Below are positions 1-14,809 of a stretch of 64,000 bases of DNA, in pieces. Both the position numbers and the translations under genes were made by a program. The stretch lies in contig OY292280.1 of the NCBI GenBank assembly GCA_958496175.1, forward strand, positions 21,762,001 through 21,826,000. Direction: 5' to 3'. The notes under the pieces are model-generated. The model was not told where the DNA came from, made no database searches, and was given only the letters and a program-made list of their open reading frames with translations. Source of the stretch: Sisyra terminalis (Eukaryota > Arthropoda > Insecta > Neuroptera > Sisyridae). Each line of letters starts with the position of its first letter. Position 1 is the first letter of the stretch.

Positions 1-189
1 GACTGATATTGGGTCATTTAAAGAAGGTGACTTTTCATTATGAGGTCTAGTTTTCTCAACGGATTCTGAATTAAGGCTATCAAGTGAAATATAATAGGAA
101 AACAATTTTGTCCTGTGTGCCAAAAGACACCCGCAATATCGTATCAAACTTTCAAAAAGGACAATTTTCTAATGCGTAAAAAGGACATA

Positions 190-3100
190 AGGGATGTTTT
201 CCTCACTAAATTAAAAATGAATATTATAAACTAAACCATTCTTAACCACTATGCAAAAAATAAAAAGCATTTGATACGTATATCTTTGGAAAATTGAAAC
301 TGGAAATTAAATTGTTGAAAGTCTAAGCGAAAAAATTCGACTGATATTGGGTCATTTAAAGAAGGTGACTTTTCATTATGAGGTCTAGTTTTCTCAACGG
401 ATTCTGAATTAAGGCTATCAAGTGAAATATAATAGGAAATCAATTTTGTCCTGTGTGCCAAAAGACACCCGCAATATCGTTTCAAACTTTCAAAAAGGAC
501 AAATTTCTAATGCATAAAAAGGACATAAGGGATGTTTTCCTTCACTGAATTAAAGTTGAATATTATAAACTAAACCATTCTTAAACACTATGCCAAAAAT
601 AAAAAGCATTTGTTACGTATATCTTTGGAAAATTGAATCTGGAAATTAAATTGATGAAAGTCTATGCGAAAAAATTCGACTGATATTGGGTCATTTAAAG
701 AAGGTGACTTTTCATTATGAGGTCTAGTTTTCTCAACGGATTCTGAATTAAGGCTATCAAGTGAAATATAATAGGAAAACAATTTTGTCCTGTGTGCCAA
801 AAGACACCCGCAATATCGTTTCAAACTTTCAAAAAGGACAATTTTCTGATGCATAAAAAGGACATAAGGGATGTTTTCCTCACTAAATTAAAGTTGAATA
901 TTATAAATTAAACCATTCTTAACCACTATGCAAAAAATAAAAAGCATTTGTTACGTATATCTTAGGAAAATTGAAACTGGAAATTAAATTGTTGAAAGTC
1001 TAAGCGAAAAAATTCGACTGATATTGGGTCATTTAAAGAAGGTGACTTTTCATTATGAGGTCTAGTTTTCTCAACGAATTCTGAATTAAGGCTATCAAGT
1101 GAAATATAATAGGAAATCAATTTTGTCCTGTGTGCCAAAAGACACCCGCAATATCGTTTCAAACTTTCAAAAAGGAAAATTTTCTAATGCATAAAAAGGA
1201 CATAAGGGATGTTTTCCTCACTAATTTAAAGTTGAATATTATAAACTAAACCATTCTTAACCACTATGCAAAAAATAAAAAGCATTTGTTACGTATATCT
1301 TTGGAAAATTGAAACTGGAAATTAAATTGATGAAAGTCTATGCGAAAAAATTCGACTGATATTGGGTCATTTAAAGAAGGTGACTTTTCATTATGAGGTC
1401 TAGTTTTCTCAACGGATTCTGAATTAAGGCTATCAAGTGAAATATAATAGGAAAACAATTTTGTCCTGTGTGCCAAAAGACACCCGCAATATCGTATCAA
1501 ACTTTCAAAAAGGACAATTTTCTAATGCAGAAAAAGGACATAAGGGATGTTTTCCTTCACTAAATTAAAGTTGAATATTATAAACTAAACCATTCTTAAC
1601 CATTATGCAAAAAATAAAAAGCATTTGTTACGTATATCTTTGGAAAATTGAAACTGGAAATTAAATTGTTGAAAGTCTAAGCGAAAAAATTCGACTGATA
1701 TTGGGTCATTTAAAGAAGGTGACTTTTCATTATGAGGTCTAGTTTTCTCAACGGATTTTGAATTAAAGCTATCAAGTGAAATATAATAGGAAAAAAATTA
1801 TGTCCTGTGTGCCAAAAGACACCCGCAATATCGTTTCAAACTTTCAAAAAGGACAATTTTCTAATGCATAAAAAGGACATAAGGGATGTTTTCCTCACTA
1901 AATTAAAGTTGAATATTATAAACTAAACCATTCTTAACCACTATGCAAAAAATAAAAAGCATTTGTTACGTATATCTTTGGAAAATTGAAACTGGAAATT
2001 AAATTGTTGAAAGTCTAAGCGAAAAAATTCGACTGATATTGGGTCACTTAAAGAAGGTGACTTTTCATTATGAGGTCTAGTTTTCTCATCGGATTTTGAA
2101 TTAAGGCTATCAAGTGAAATATAATAGGAAAAAAATTTTGTCCTGTGTGCCAAAAGACACCCGCAATATCGTTTCAAACTTTCAAAAAGGACAATTTTCT
2201 AATGCGTAAAAAGGACATAAGGGATGTTTTCCTCACTAATTTAAAGTTGAATATTATAAACTAAACCATTCTTAACCACTATGCAAAAAAAAAAAAGCAT
2301 TTGTTACGTATATCTTTGGAAAATTGAAACAGGAAATTAAAATGATGAAAGTCTATGCGAAAAAATTCGACTGATATTGGGTCATTTAAAGAAGGTGACT
2401 TTTCATTATGAGGTCTAGTTTTCTCAACGGATTCTGAATTAAGGCTATCAAGTGAAATATAATAGGAAAACAATTTTGTCCTGTGTGCCAAAAGACACCC
2501 GCAATATCGTTTCAATCTTTCAAAAAGGACAATTTTCTAATGCATAAAAAGGACATAAGGAATGTTTTCCTTCACTAATTTAAAGATGAATATTATAAAC
2601 TAAACCATTCTTAACCACTATGCAAAAAATAAAAAGCATTTGTTACGTATATCTTTGGAAAATTGAAACTGGAAATTAAATTGTTGAAAGTCTAAGCGAA
2701 AAAATTCGACTGATATTGGGTCTCTTAAAGAAGGTGACTTTTCATTATGAGTTCTAGTTTTCTCATCGGATTTTGAATTAAGGCTATCAAGTGAAATATA
2801 ATAGAAAAAAAATTTTGTCCTGTGTGCCAAAAGACACCCGCAATATCGTTTCAAACTTTCAAAAAGGATAATTTTCTAATGCATAAAATGGACATAAGGG
2901 ATGTTTCCCTTCACTAAATTAAAGTTGAATATTATAAACTAAACCATTCTTAACCACTATGCAAAAAATAAAAAGCATTTGATACGTATATCTTTGGAAA
3001 ATTGAAACTGGAAATTAAATTGATGAAAGTCTATGCGAAAAAATTCGACTGATATTGGGTCATTTAAAGAAGGTGACTTTTCATTATGAGGTATAGATTT

Positions 3101-6100
3101 CTCAACGGATTTTGAATTAAGGCTATCAAGTGAAATATAATAGGAAAAAAATTTTGTCCTGTGTGCCAAAAGACACCCGCAATATCGTTTCAAACTTTCA
3201 AAAAGGACAATTTTCTAATGCGTAAAAAGGACATAAGGGATGTTTTCCTCACTAATTTAAAGTTGAATATTATAAACTAAACCATTCTTAACCACTATGC
3301 AAAAAAAAAAAAGCATTTGTTACGTATATCTTTGGAAAATTGAAACAGGAAATTAAAATGATGAAAGTCTATGCGAAAAAATTCGACTGATATTGGGTCA
3401 TTTAAAGAAGGTGACTTTTCATTATGAGGTCTAGTTTTCTCAACGGATTCTGAATTAAGGCTATCAAGTGAAATATAATAGGAAAACAATTTTGTCCTGT
3501 GTGCCAAAAGACACCCGCAATATCGTTTCAATCTTTCAAAAAGGACAATTTTCTAATGCATAAAAAGGACATAAGGAATGTTTTCCTTCACTAATTTAAA
3601 GATGAATATTATAAACTAAACCATTCTTAACCACTATGCAAAAAAAAAAAAGCATTTGTTACGTATATCTTTGGAAAATTGAAACAGGAAATTAAAATGA
3701 TGAAAGTCTATGCGAAAAAATTCGACTGATATTGGGTCATTTAAAGAAGGTGACTTTTCATTATGAGGTCTAGTTTTCTCAACGGATTCTGAATTAAGGC
3801 TATCAAGTGAAATATAATAGGAAAACAATTTTGTCCTGTGTGCCAAAAGACACCCGCAATATCGTTTCAAACTTTCAAAAAGGACAATTTTCTAATGCAT
3901 AAAAAGGACATAAGGGATGTTTTCCTCACTAAATTAAAGTTGAATATTATAAACTAAACCATTCTTAACCACTATGCAAAAAAAAAAAAAAGCATTTGTT
4001 ACGTATATCTTTGGAAAATTGAAACTGGAAATTAAATTGTTGAAAGTCTAAGCGAAAAAATTCGACTGATATTGGGTCACTTAAAGAAGGTGACTTTTCA
4101 TTATGAGGTCTAGTTTTCTCAACGGATTCTGAATTAAGGCTATCAAGTGAAATATAATAGGAAATCAATTTTGTCCTGTGTGCCAAAAGACACCCGCAAT
4201 ATCGTTTCAAACTTTCAAAAAGGACAATTTTCTAATGCATAAAAAGGACATAAGGGATGTTTTCCTTCACTAAATTAAAGTTGAATATTATAAACTAAAC
4301 CATTCTTAACCACTATGCAAAAAATATAAAGCATTTGTAACGTACATCTTTGGAAAATTGAAACTGGAAATTAAATTGATGAAAGTCTATGCGAAAAAAT
4401 TCGTCTGATATTGGGTCACTTAAAGAAGGTGACTTTTCATTATGAGGTCTAGTTTTCTCAACGGATTCTGAATTAAGGCTATCAAGTGAAATATAATAGG
4501 AAATCAATTTTGTCCTGTGTGCCAAAAGACACCCGCAATATCGTTTCAAACTTTCAAAAAGGACAATTTTCTAATGCATAAAAAGGACATAAGGGATGTT
4601 TTCCTCACTAAATTAAAGTTGAATATTATAAACTAAACCATTCTTAACCACTATGCAAAAAATAAAATGCATTTGTTACGTATATCTTTGGAAAATTGAA
4701 ACTGGAAATTAAATTGTTGAAAGTCTAAGCGAAAAAATTCGACTGATATTGGGTCACTTAAAGAAGGTGACTTTTCATTATGAGGTCTAGTTTTCTCAAC
4801 GGATTCTGAATTAAGGCTATCAAGTGAAATATAATAGGAAATCAATTTTGTCCTGTGTGCCAAAAGACACCCGCAATATCGTTTCAAACTTTCAAAAAGG
4901 ACAATTTTCTAATGCATAAAAAGGACATAAGGGATGTTTTCCTCACTAAATTAAAGTTGAATATTATAAACTAAACCATTCTTAACCACTATGCAAAAAA
5001 TAAAATGCATTTGTTACGTATATCTTTGGAAAATTGAAACTGGAAATTAAATTGTTGAAAGTCTAAGCGAAAAAATTCGACTGATATTGGGTCACTTAAA
5101 GAAGGTGACTTTTCATTATAAGGTCTAGTTTTCTCAACGGATTTTGAATTAAGGCTATCAAGTGAAATATAATAGGAAAAAAAATTTGTCCTGTGTGCCA
5201 AAAGACACCCGCAATATCGTTTCAAACTTTCAAAATGGACAATTTTCTAATGCATAAAAAGAACATAAGGGATGTTTTCCTCACTAAATTAAAGTTGAAT
5301 ATTATAAACTAAACCATTCTTAACCACTATGCAAAAAATAAAAAGCATTTGTTACGTATATCTTTGGAAAATTGAAACTGGAAATTAAATTGTTGAAAGT
5401 CTAAGCGAAAAAATTCGACTGATATTGGGTCATTTAAAGAAGGTGACTTTTCATTATGAGGTCTAGTTTTCTCAACGGATTCTGAATTAAGGCTATCAAG
5501 TGAAATATAATAGGAAAACAATTTTGTCCTGTGTGCCAAAAGACACCCGCAATATCGTTTCAAACTTTCAAAAAGGACAATTTTCTAATGCATAAAAAGG
5601 ACATAAGGGATGTTTTCCTCACTAAATTAAAAATGAATATTATAAACTAAACCATTCTTAACCACTATGCAAAAAATAAAAAGCATTTGATACGTATATC
5701 TTTGGAAAATTGAAACTGGAAATTAAATTGTTGAAAGTCTAAGCGAAAAAATTCGACTGATATTGGGTCATTTAAAGAAGGTGACTTTTCATTATGAGGT
5801 CTAGTTTTCTCAACGGATTCTGAATTAAGGCTATCAAGTGAAATATAATAGGAAATCAATTTTGTCCTGTGTGCCAAAAGACACCCGCAATATCGTTTCA
5901 AACTTTCAAAAAGGACAAATTTCTAATGCATAAAAAGGACATAAGGGATGTTTTCCTTCACTGAATTAAAGTTGAATATTATAAACTAAACCATTCTTAA
6001 ACACTATGCCAAAAATAAAAAGCATTTGTTACGTATATCTTTGGAAAATTGAATCTGGAAATTAAATTGATGAAAGTCTATGCGAAAAAATTCGACTGAT

Positions 6101-6786
6101 ATTGGGTCATTTAAAGAAGGTGACTTTTCATTATGAGGTCTAGTTTTCTCAACGGATTCTGAATTAAGGCTATCAAGTGAAATATAATAGGAAAACAATT
6201 TTGTCCTGTGTGCCAAAAGACACCCGCAATATCGTTTCAAACTTTCAAAAAGGACAATTTTCTGATGCATAAAAAGGACATAAGGGATGTTTTCCTCACT
6301 AAATTAAAGTTGAATATTATAAATTAAACCATTCTTAACCACTATGCAAAAAATAAAAAGCATTTGTTACGTATATCTTAGGAAAATTGAAACTGGAAAT
6401 TAAATTGTTGAAAGTCTAAGCGAAAAAATTCGACTGATATTGGGTCATTTAAAGAAGGTGACTTTTCATTATGAGGTCTAGTTTTCTCAACGAATTCTGA
6501 ATTAAGGCTATCAAGTGAAATATAATAGGAAATCAATTTTGTCCTGTGTGCCAAAAGACACCCGCAATATCGTTTCAAACTTTCAAAAAGGAAAATTTTC
6601 TAATGCATAAAAAGGACATAAGGGATGTTTTCCTCACTAATTTAAAGTTGAATATTATAAACTAAACCATTCTTAACCACTATGCAAAAAATAAAAAGCA
6701 TTTGTTACGTATATCTTTGGAAAATTGAAACTGGAAATTAAATTGATGAAAGTCTATGCGAAAAAATTCGACTGATATTGGGTCAT
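190..6786 (+). repeat. Long-range duplication inside block A, 16 monomers (5,416 bp) apart
   Basis: About 1.2 kb at ~190-1,370 recurs at ~5,606-6,786 with the same private variants. These include AAAAATGAAT at 209 and 5,625, an unusual TGATGCAT at about 847 and 6,263, and CTTAGGAAAA at about 961 and 6,377. The offset is 16 monomers, so the copy arose by unequal exchange or segmental duplication in register with the array. Confidence 0.75.
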
Positions 6787-9720
6787 TTAAAGAAGGTGAC
6801 TTTTCATTATGAGGTCTAGTTTTCTCAACGGATTTTGAATTAAAGCTATCAAGTGAAATATAATAGGAAAAAAATTATGTCCTGTGTGCCAAAAGACACC
6901 CGCAATATCGTTTCAAACTTTCAAAAAGGACAATTTTCTAATGCATAAAAAGGACATAAGGGATGTTTTCCTCACTAAATTAAAGTTGAATATTATAAAC
7001 TAAACCATTCTTAACCACTATGCAAAAAATAAAAAGCATTTGTTACGTATATCTTTGGAAAATTGAAACTGGAAATTAAATTGTTGAAAGTCTAAGCGAA
7101 AAAATTCGACTGATATTGGGTCATTTAAAGAAGGTGACTTTTCATTATGAGGTCTAGTTTTCTCAACGGATTCTGAATTAAGGCTATCAAGTGAAATATA
7201 ATAGGAAAACAATTTTGTCCTGTGTGCCAAAAGACACCCGCAATATCGTATCAAACTTTCAAAAAGGACAATTTTCTAATGCAGAAAAAGGACATAAGGG
7301 ATGTTTTCCTTCACTAAATTAAAGTTGAATATTATAAACTAAACCATTCTTAACCATTATGCAAAAAATAAAAAGCATTTGTTACGTATATCTTTGGAAA
7401 ATTGAAACTGGAAATTAAATTGTTGAAAGTCTAAGCGAAAAAATTCGACTGATATTGGGTCATTTAAAGAAGGTGACTTTTCATTATGAGGTCTAGTTTT
7501 CTCAACGGATTCTGAATTAAGGCTATCAAGTGAAATATAATAGGAAAACAATTTTGTCCTGTGTGCCAAAAGACACCCGCAATATCGTTTCAAACTTTCA
7601 AAAAGGACAATTTTCTGATGCATAAAAAGGACATAAGGGATGTTTTCCTCACTAAATTAAAGTTGAATATTATAAATTAAACCATTCTTAACCACTATGC
7701 AAAAAATAAAAAGCATTTGTTACGTATATCTTAGGAAAATTGAAACTGGAAATTAAATTGTTGAAAGTCTAAGCGAAAAAATTCGACTGATATTGGGTCA
7801 TTTAAAGAAGGTGACTTTTCATTATGAGGTCTAGTTTTCTCAACGGATTCTGAATTAAGGCTATCAAGTGAAATATAATAGGAAAACAATTTTGTCCTGT
7901 GTGCCAAAAGACACCCGCAATATCGTATCAAACTTTCAAAAAGGACAATTTTCTAATGCAGAAAAAGGACATAAGGGATGTTTTCCTTCACTAAATTAAA
8001 GTTGAATATTATAAACTAAACCATTCTTAACCATTATGCAAAAAATAAAAAGCATTTGTTACGTATATCTTTGGAAAATTGAAACTGGAAATTAAATTGT
8101 TGAAAGTCTAAGCGAAAAAATTCGACTGATATTGGGTCATTTAAAGAAGGTGACTTTTCATTATGAGGTCTAGTTTTCTCAACGGATTTTGAATTAAAGC
8201 TATCAAGTGAAATATAATAGGAAAAAAATTATGTCCTGTGTGCCAAAAGACACCCGCAATATCGTTTCAAACTTTCAAAAAGGACAATTTTCTAATGCAT
8301 AAAAAGGACATAAGGGATGTTTTCCTCACTAAATTAAAGTTGAATATTATAAACTAAACCATTCTTAACCACTATGCAAAAAATAAAAAGCATTTGTTAC
8401 GTATATCTTTGGAAAATTGAAACTGGAAATTAAATTGTTGAAAGTCTAAGCGAAAAAATTCGACTGATATTGGGTCACTTAAAGAAGGTGACTTTTCATT
8501 ATGAGGTCTAGTTTTCTCATCGGATTTTGAATTAAGGCTATCAAGTGAAATATAATAGGAAAAAAATTTTGTCCTGTGTGCCAAAAGACACCCGCAATAT
8601 CGTTTCAAACTTTCAAAAAGGACAATTTTCTAATGCGTAAAAAGGACATAAGGGATGTTTTCCTCACTAATTTAAAGTTGAATATTATAAACTAAACCAT
8701 TCTTAACCACTATGCAAAAAAAAAAAAGCATTTGTTACGTATATCTTTGGAAAATTGAAACAGGAAATTAAAATGATGAAAGTCTATGCGAAAAAATTCG
8801 ACTGATATTGGGTCATTTAAAGAAGGTGACTTTTCATTATGAGGTCTAGTTTTCTCAACGGATTCTGAATTAAGGCTATCAAGTGAAATATAATAGGAAA
8901 ACAATTTTGTCCTGTGTGCCAAAAGACACCCGCAATATCGTTTCAATCTTTCAAAAAGGACAATTTTCTAATGCATAAAAAGGACATAAGGAATGTTTTC
9001 CTTCACTAATTTAAAGATGAATATTATAAACTAAACCATTCTTAACCACTATGCAAAAAATAAAAAGCATTTGTTACGTATATCTTTGGAAAATTGAAAC
9101 TGGAAATTAAATTGTTGAAAGTCTAAGCGAAAAAATTCGACTGATATTGGGTCTCTTAAAGAAGGTGACTTTTCATTATGAGTTCTAGTTTTCTCATCGG
9201 ATTTTGAATTAAGGCTATCAAGTGAAATATAATAGAAAAAAAATTTTGTCCTGTGTGCCAAAAGACACCCGCAATATCGTTTCAAACTTTCAAAAAGGAT
9301 AATTTTCTAATGCATAAAATGGACATAAGGGATGTTTCCCTTCACTAAATTAAAGTTGAATATTATAAACTAAACCATTCTTAACCACTATGCAAAAAAT
9401 AAAAAGCATTTGATACGTATATCTTTGGAAAATTGAAACTGGAAATTAAATTGATGAAAGTCTATGCGAAAAAATTCGACTGATATTGGGTCATTTAAAG
9501 AAGGTGACTTTTCATTATGAGGTATAGATTTCTCAACGGATTTTGAATTAAGGCTATCAAGTGAAATATAATAGGAAAACAATTTTGTCCTGTGTGCCAA
9601 AAGACACCCGCAATATCGTTTCAAACTTTCAAAAAGGACAATTTTCTAATGCATAAAAAGGACATAAGGGATGTTTTCCTCACTAAATTAAAGTTGAATA
9701 TTATAAACTAAACCATTCTT
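1500..9720 (+). repeat. Long-range duplication inside block A, 19 monomers (6,431 bp) apart
   Basis: The tract from about 1,500 to 3,290 reappears at about 7,931-9,720. Markers include GCAGAAAAAGG at 1,527 and 7,958, CCATTATGC at about 1,600 and 8,031, and the run of distinctive monomers beginning at 2,279, 2,618 and 2,957, matched at 8,710, 9,049 and 9,388. GCAGAAAAAGG also occurs at 7,281, exactly two monomers (677 bp) before 7,958, so a further two-monomer duplication sits here. Confidence 0.7.
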
Positions 9721-11072
9721 AACCACTATGCAAAAAATAAAAAGCATTTGTTACGTATATCTTTGGAAAATTGAAACTGGAAATTAAATTGTTGAAAGTC
9801 TAAGCGAAAAAATTCGACTGATATTGGGTCACTTAAAGAAGGTGACTTTTCATTATGAGGTCTAGTTTTCTCATCGGATTTTGAATTAAGGCTATCAAGT
9901 GAAATATAATAGGAAAAAAATTTTGTCCTGTGTGCCAAAAGACACCTTCAATATCGTTTCAAACTTTCAAAAAGGACAATTTTCTAATGCGTAAAAAGGA
10001 CATAAGGGATGTTTTCCTCACTAATTTAAAGTTGAATATTATAAACTAAACCATTCTTAACCACTATGCAAAAAAAAAAAAGCATTTGTTACGTATATCT
10101 TTGGAAAATTGAAACAGGAAATTAAAATGATGAAAGTCTATGCGAAAAAATTCGACTGATATTGGGTCATTTAAAGAAGGTGACTTTTCATTATGAGGTC
10201 TAGTTTTCTCAACGGATTCTGAATTAAGGCTATCAAGTGAAATATAATAGGAAAACAATTTTGTCCTGTGTGCCAAAAGACACCCGCAATATCGTTTCAA
10301 TCTTTCAAAAAGGACAATTTTCTAATGCATAAAAAGGACATAAGGAATGTTTTCCTTCACTAATTTAAAGATGAATATTATAAACTAAACCATTCTTAAC
10401 CACTATGCAAAAAATAAAAAGCATTTGTTACGTATATCTTTGGAAAATTGAAACTGGAAATTAAATTGTTGAAAGTCTAAGCGAAAAAATTCGACTGATA
10501 TTGGGTCTCTTAAAGAAGGTGACTTTTCATTATGAGTTCTAGTTTTCTCATCGGATTTTGAATTAAGGCTATCAAGTGAAATATAATAGAAAAAAAATTT
10601 TGTCCTGTGTGCCAAAAGACACCCGCAATATCGTTTCAAACTTTCAAAAAGGATAATTTTCTAATGCATAAAATGGACATAAGGGATGTTTCCCTTCACT
10701 AAATTAAAGTTGAATATTATAAACTAAACCATTCTTAACCACTATGCAAAAAATAAAAAGCATTTGATACGTATATCTTTGGAAAATTGAAACTGGAAAT
10801 TAAATTGATGAAAGTCTATGCGAAAAAATTCGACTGATATTGGGTCATTTAAAGAAGGTGACTTTTCATTATGAGGTCTAGTTTTCTCAACGGATTCTGA
10901 ATTAAGGCAATCAAGTGAAATATAATAGGAAAACAATTTTGTCCTGTGTGCCAAAAGACACCCGCAATATCGTTTCAAACTTTCAAAAAGGACAATTTTC
11001 TAATGCATAAAAAGGACATAAGGGATGTTTTCCTCACTAAATTAAAGTTGAATATTATAAACTAAACCATTC
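8710..11072 (+). repeat. Higher-order repeat of four monomers (1,354 bp), ~1.75 copies
   Basis: Monomers at 8,710 and 9,049 (the latter with AGTTCTAG and CATCGGATTTTG variants) recur at 10,064 and 10,403. The spacing is 1,354 bp, or four monomers. The third position (9,388 against 10,742) shares only part of its variants, so the repeat decays or was overwritten by conversion. Confidence 0.65.
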
Positions 11073-14000
11073 TTAACCACTATGCAAAAAAAAAAAAAAG
11101 CATTTGTTACGTATATCTTTGGAAAATTGAAACTGGAAATTAAATTGTTGAAAGTCTAAGCGAAAAAATTCGACTGATATTGGGTCACTTAAAGAAGGTG
11201 ACTTTTCATTATGAGGTCTAGTTTTCTCAACGGATTCTGAATTAAGGCTATCAAGTGAAATATAATAGGAAAACAATTTTGTCCTGTGTGCCAAAAGACA
11301 CCCGCAATATCGTTTCAAACTTTCAAAAAGGACAATTTTCTAATGCATAAAAAGGACATAAGGGATGTTTTCCTCACTAAATTAAAGTTGAATATTATAA
11401 ACTAAACCATTCTTAACCACTATGCAAAAAAAAAAAAAGCATTTGTTACGTATATCTTTGGAAAATTGAAACTGGAAATTAAATTGTTGAAAGTCTAAGC
11501 GAAAAAATTCGACTGATATTGGGTCACTTAAAGAAGGTGACTTTTCATTATGAGGTCTAGTTTTCTCAACGGATTCTGAATTAAGGCTATCAAGTGAAAT
11601 ATAATAGGAAATCAATTTTGTCCTGTGTGCCAAAAGACACCCGCAATATCGTTTCAAACTTTCAAAAAGGACAATTTTCTAATGCATAAAAAGGACATAA
11701 GGGATGTTTTCCTTCACTAAATTAAATTAGAATATTATAAACTAAACCATTCTTAACCACTATGCAAAAAATAAAAAGCATTTGTTTCGTATATCTTTGG
11801 AAAATTGAAACTGGAAATTAAATTGATGAAAGTCTATGCGAAAAAATTCGACTGATATTGGGTCATTTAAAGAAGGTGACTTTTCATTATGAGGTCTAGT
11901 TTTCTCAACGGATTCGGAATAAAGGCTATCAAGTGAAATATAATAGGAAAAAAATTATGTCCTGTGTGCCAAAAGACACCCGCAATAACGTTTCAAACTT
12001 TCAAAAAGGACAATTTTCTAATGCATATAAACGCCATAAGGGATGTTTTCCTTCACTAAATTAAATTAGAATATTATAAACTAAACCATTCTTAACCACT
12101 ATGCAAAAAATAAAAAGCATTTGTTTCGTATATCTTTGGAAAATTGAAACTGGAAATTAAATTGATGAAAGTCTATGCGAAAAAATTCGACTGATATTGG
12201 GTCTTTAAAGAAGGTGACTTTTCATTATGAGGTCTAGTTTTCTCAACGGATTTTGAATTAAGGCTATCAAGTGAAATATAATAGGAAAAAAATTTTGTCC
12301 TGTGTGCCAAGAGACACCCGCAATATCGTTTCAAACTTTCAAAAAGGACAATTTTCTAATGCATAAAAAGGACATAAGGGATGTTTTCCTCACTAAATTA
12401 AAAATGAATATTATAAACTGAACCATTCTTAACCACTATGCAAAAAATAAAAAGCATTTGTTACGTATATCTTTGGAAAATTGAAACTGGAAATTAAATT
12501 GTTGAAAGTCTAAGCGAAAAAATTCGACTGATATTGGGTCTCTTAAAGAAGGTGACTTTTCATTATGAGTTCTAGTTTTCTCATCGGATTTTGAATTAAG
12601 GCTATCAAGTGAAATATAATAGAAAAAAAATTTTGTCCTGTGTGCCAAAAGACACCCGCAATATCGTTTCAAACTTTCAAAAAGGATAATTTTCTAATGC
12701 ATAAAATGGACATAAGGGATGTTTCCCTTCACTAAATTAAAGTTGAATATTATAAACTAAACCATTCTTAACCACTATGCAAAAAATAAAAAGCATTTGA
12801 TACGTATATCTTTGGAAAATTGAAACTGGAAATTAAATTGATGAAAGTCTATGCGAAAAAATTCGACTGATATTGGGTCATTTAAAGAAGGTGACTTTTC
12901 ATTATGAGGTCTAGTTTTCTCAACGGATTCGGAATAAAGGCTATCAAGTGAAATATAATAGGAAAAAAATTTTGTCCTGTGTGCCAAAAGACACCCGCAA
13001 TAACGTTTCAAACTTTCAAAAAGGACAATTTTCTAATGCATATAAACGACATAAGGGATGTTTTCCTTCACTAAATTAAATTAGAATATTATAAACTAAA
13101 CCATTCTTAACCACTATGCAAAAAATAAAAAGCATTTGTTTCGTATATCTTTGGAAAATTGAAACTGGAAATTAAATTGATGAAAGTCAATGCGAAAAAA
13201 TTCGACTGATATTGGGTCATTTAAAGAAGGTGACATTTCATTATGAGGTCTAGTTTTCTCAACGGATTCTGAATTAAGGCTATCAAGTGAAATATAATAG
13301 GAAATCAATTTTGTCCTGTGTGCCAAAAGACACCCGCAATATCGTTTCAAACTTTCAAAAAGGACAATTTTCTAATGCATAAAAAGGACATAAGGGAAGT
13401 TTTCCTTCACTAAATTAAAGTTGAATATTATAAACTAAACCATTCATAACCACTATGCAAAAAATAAAAAGCATTTGTTACGTATATCTTTGGAAAATTG
13501 AAACTGGAAATTAAATTGATGAAAGTCTATGCGAAAAAATTCGACTGATATTGGGTCATTTAACGAAGGTGACTTTTCATTATGAGGTCTAGTTTTCTCT
13601 AAGGATTCTGAATTAAGGCAATCAAGTGAAATATAATAGGAAAACAATTTTGTCCTGTGTGCCAAAAGACACCCGCAATATCGTTTCAAACTTTCAAAAA
13701 GGACAATTTTCTAATGCATAAAAAGGACATAAGGGATGTTTTCCTTCACTAAATTAAAGTTGAATATTATAAACTAAACCATTCTTAACCACTATGCAAA
13801 AAATAAAAAGCATTTGTTACGTATATCTTTGGAAAATTGAAACTGGAAATTAAATTGTTGAAAGTCTAAGCGAAAAAATTCGACTGATATTGGGTCATTT
13901 AAAGAAGGTGACTTTTCATTATGAGGTCTAGTTTTCTCAACGGATTTTGAATTAAAGCTATCAAGTGAAATATATTAGGAAAAAAATTTTGCCCTGTGGG

Positions 14001-14809
14001 CCAAAAGACACCCGCAATATCGTTTCAAACTTTCAAAAAGGACAATTTTCTAATGCATAAAAAGGACATAAGGGATGTATTCCTCACTAATTTAAAGTTG
14101 AATATTATAAACTAAACCATTCTTAACTACTATGCAAAAAATAAAAAGCATTTGTTACGAATATATCTTTGGAAAATTGAAACTGGAAATTAAATTGATG
14201 AAAGTCTATGCGAAAAAATTCGACTGATATTGGGTCATTTAAAGAAGGTGACTTTTCATTATGAGGTCTAGTTTTCTCAACGGATTCTGAATTAAGGCTA
14301 TCAAGTGAAATATAATAGGAAAACAATTTTGTCCTGTGTGCCAAAAGACACCCGCAATATCGTTTCAAACTTTCAAAAAGGATAATTTTCTAATGCATAA
14401 AAAGGACATAAGGGATGTTTCCCTTCACTAAATTAAAGTTGAATATTATAAACTAAACCATTCTTAACCACTATGCAAAAAATAAAAAGCATTTGTGACG
14501 TACATCTTTGGAAAATTGAAACTGGAAATTAAATTGATGAAAGTCTATGCGAAAAAATTCGTCTGATATTGGGTCATTTAAAGAAGGTGACTTTTCATTA
14601 TGAGGTCTAGTTTTCTCAACGGATTCTGAATTAAGGCTATCAAGTGAAATATAATAGGAAAACAATTTTGTCCAGTGTGCCAAAAGACACCCGCAATATC
14701 GTTTCAAACTTTCAAAAAGGACAATTTTCTAATGCATATAAACGACATATGGGATGTTTTCTTTCACTAAATTAAATTAGAATATTATAAACTAAACCAT
14801 TCTTAACCA

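Noticed and set aside
470..490. CENP-B box on the minus strand around the CGGG of GATATTGCGGGTG
   Set aside because: CGGG is present, but the TTCG half is absent at the required distance. The other site (335-352) is closer to the pattern.
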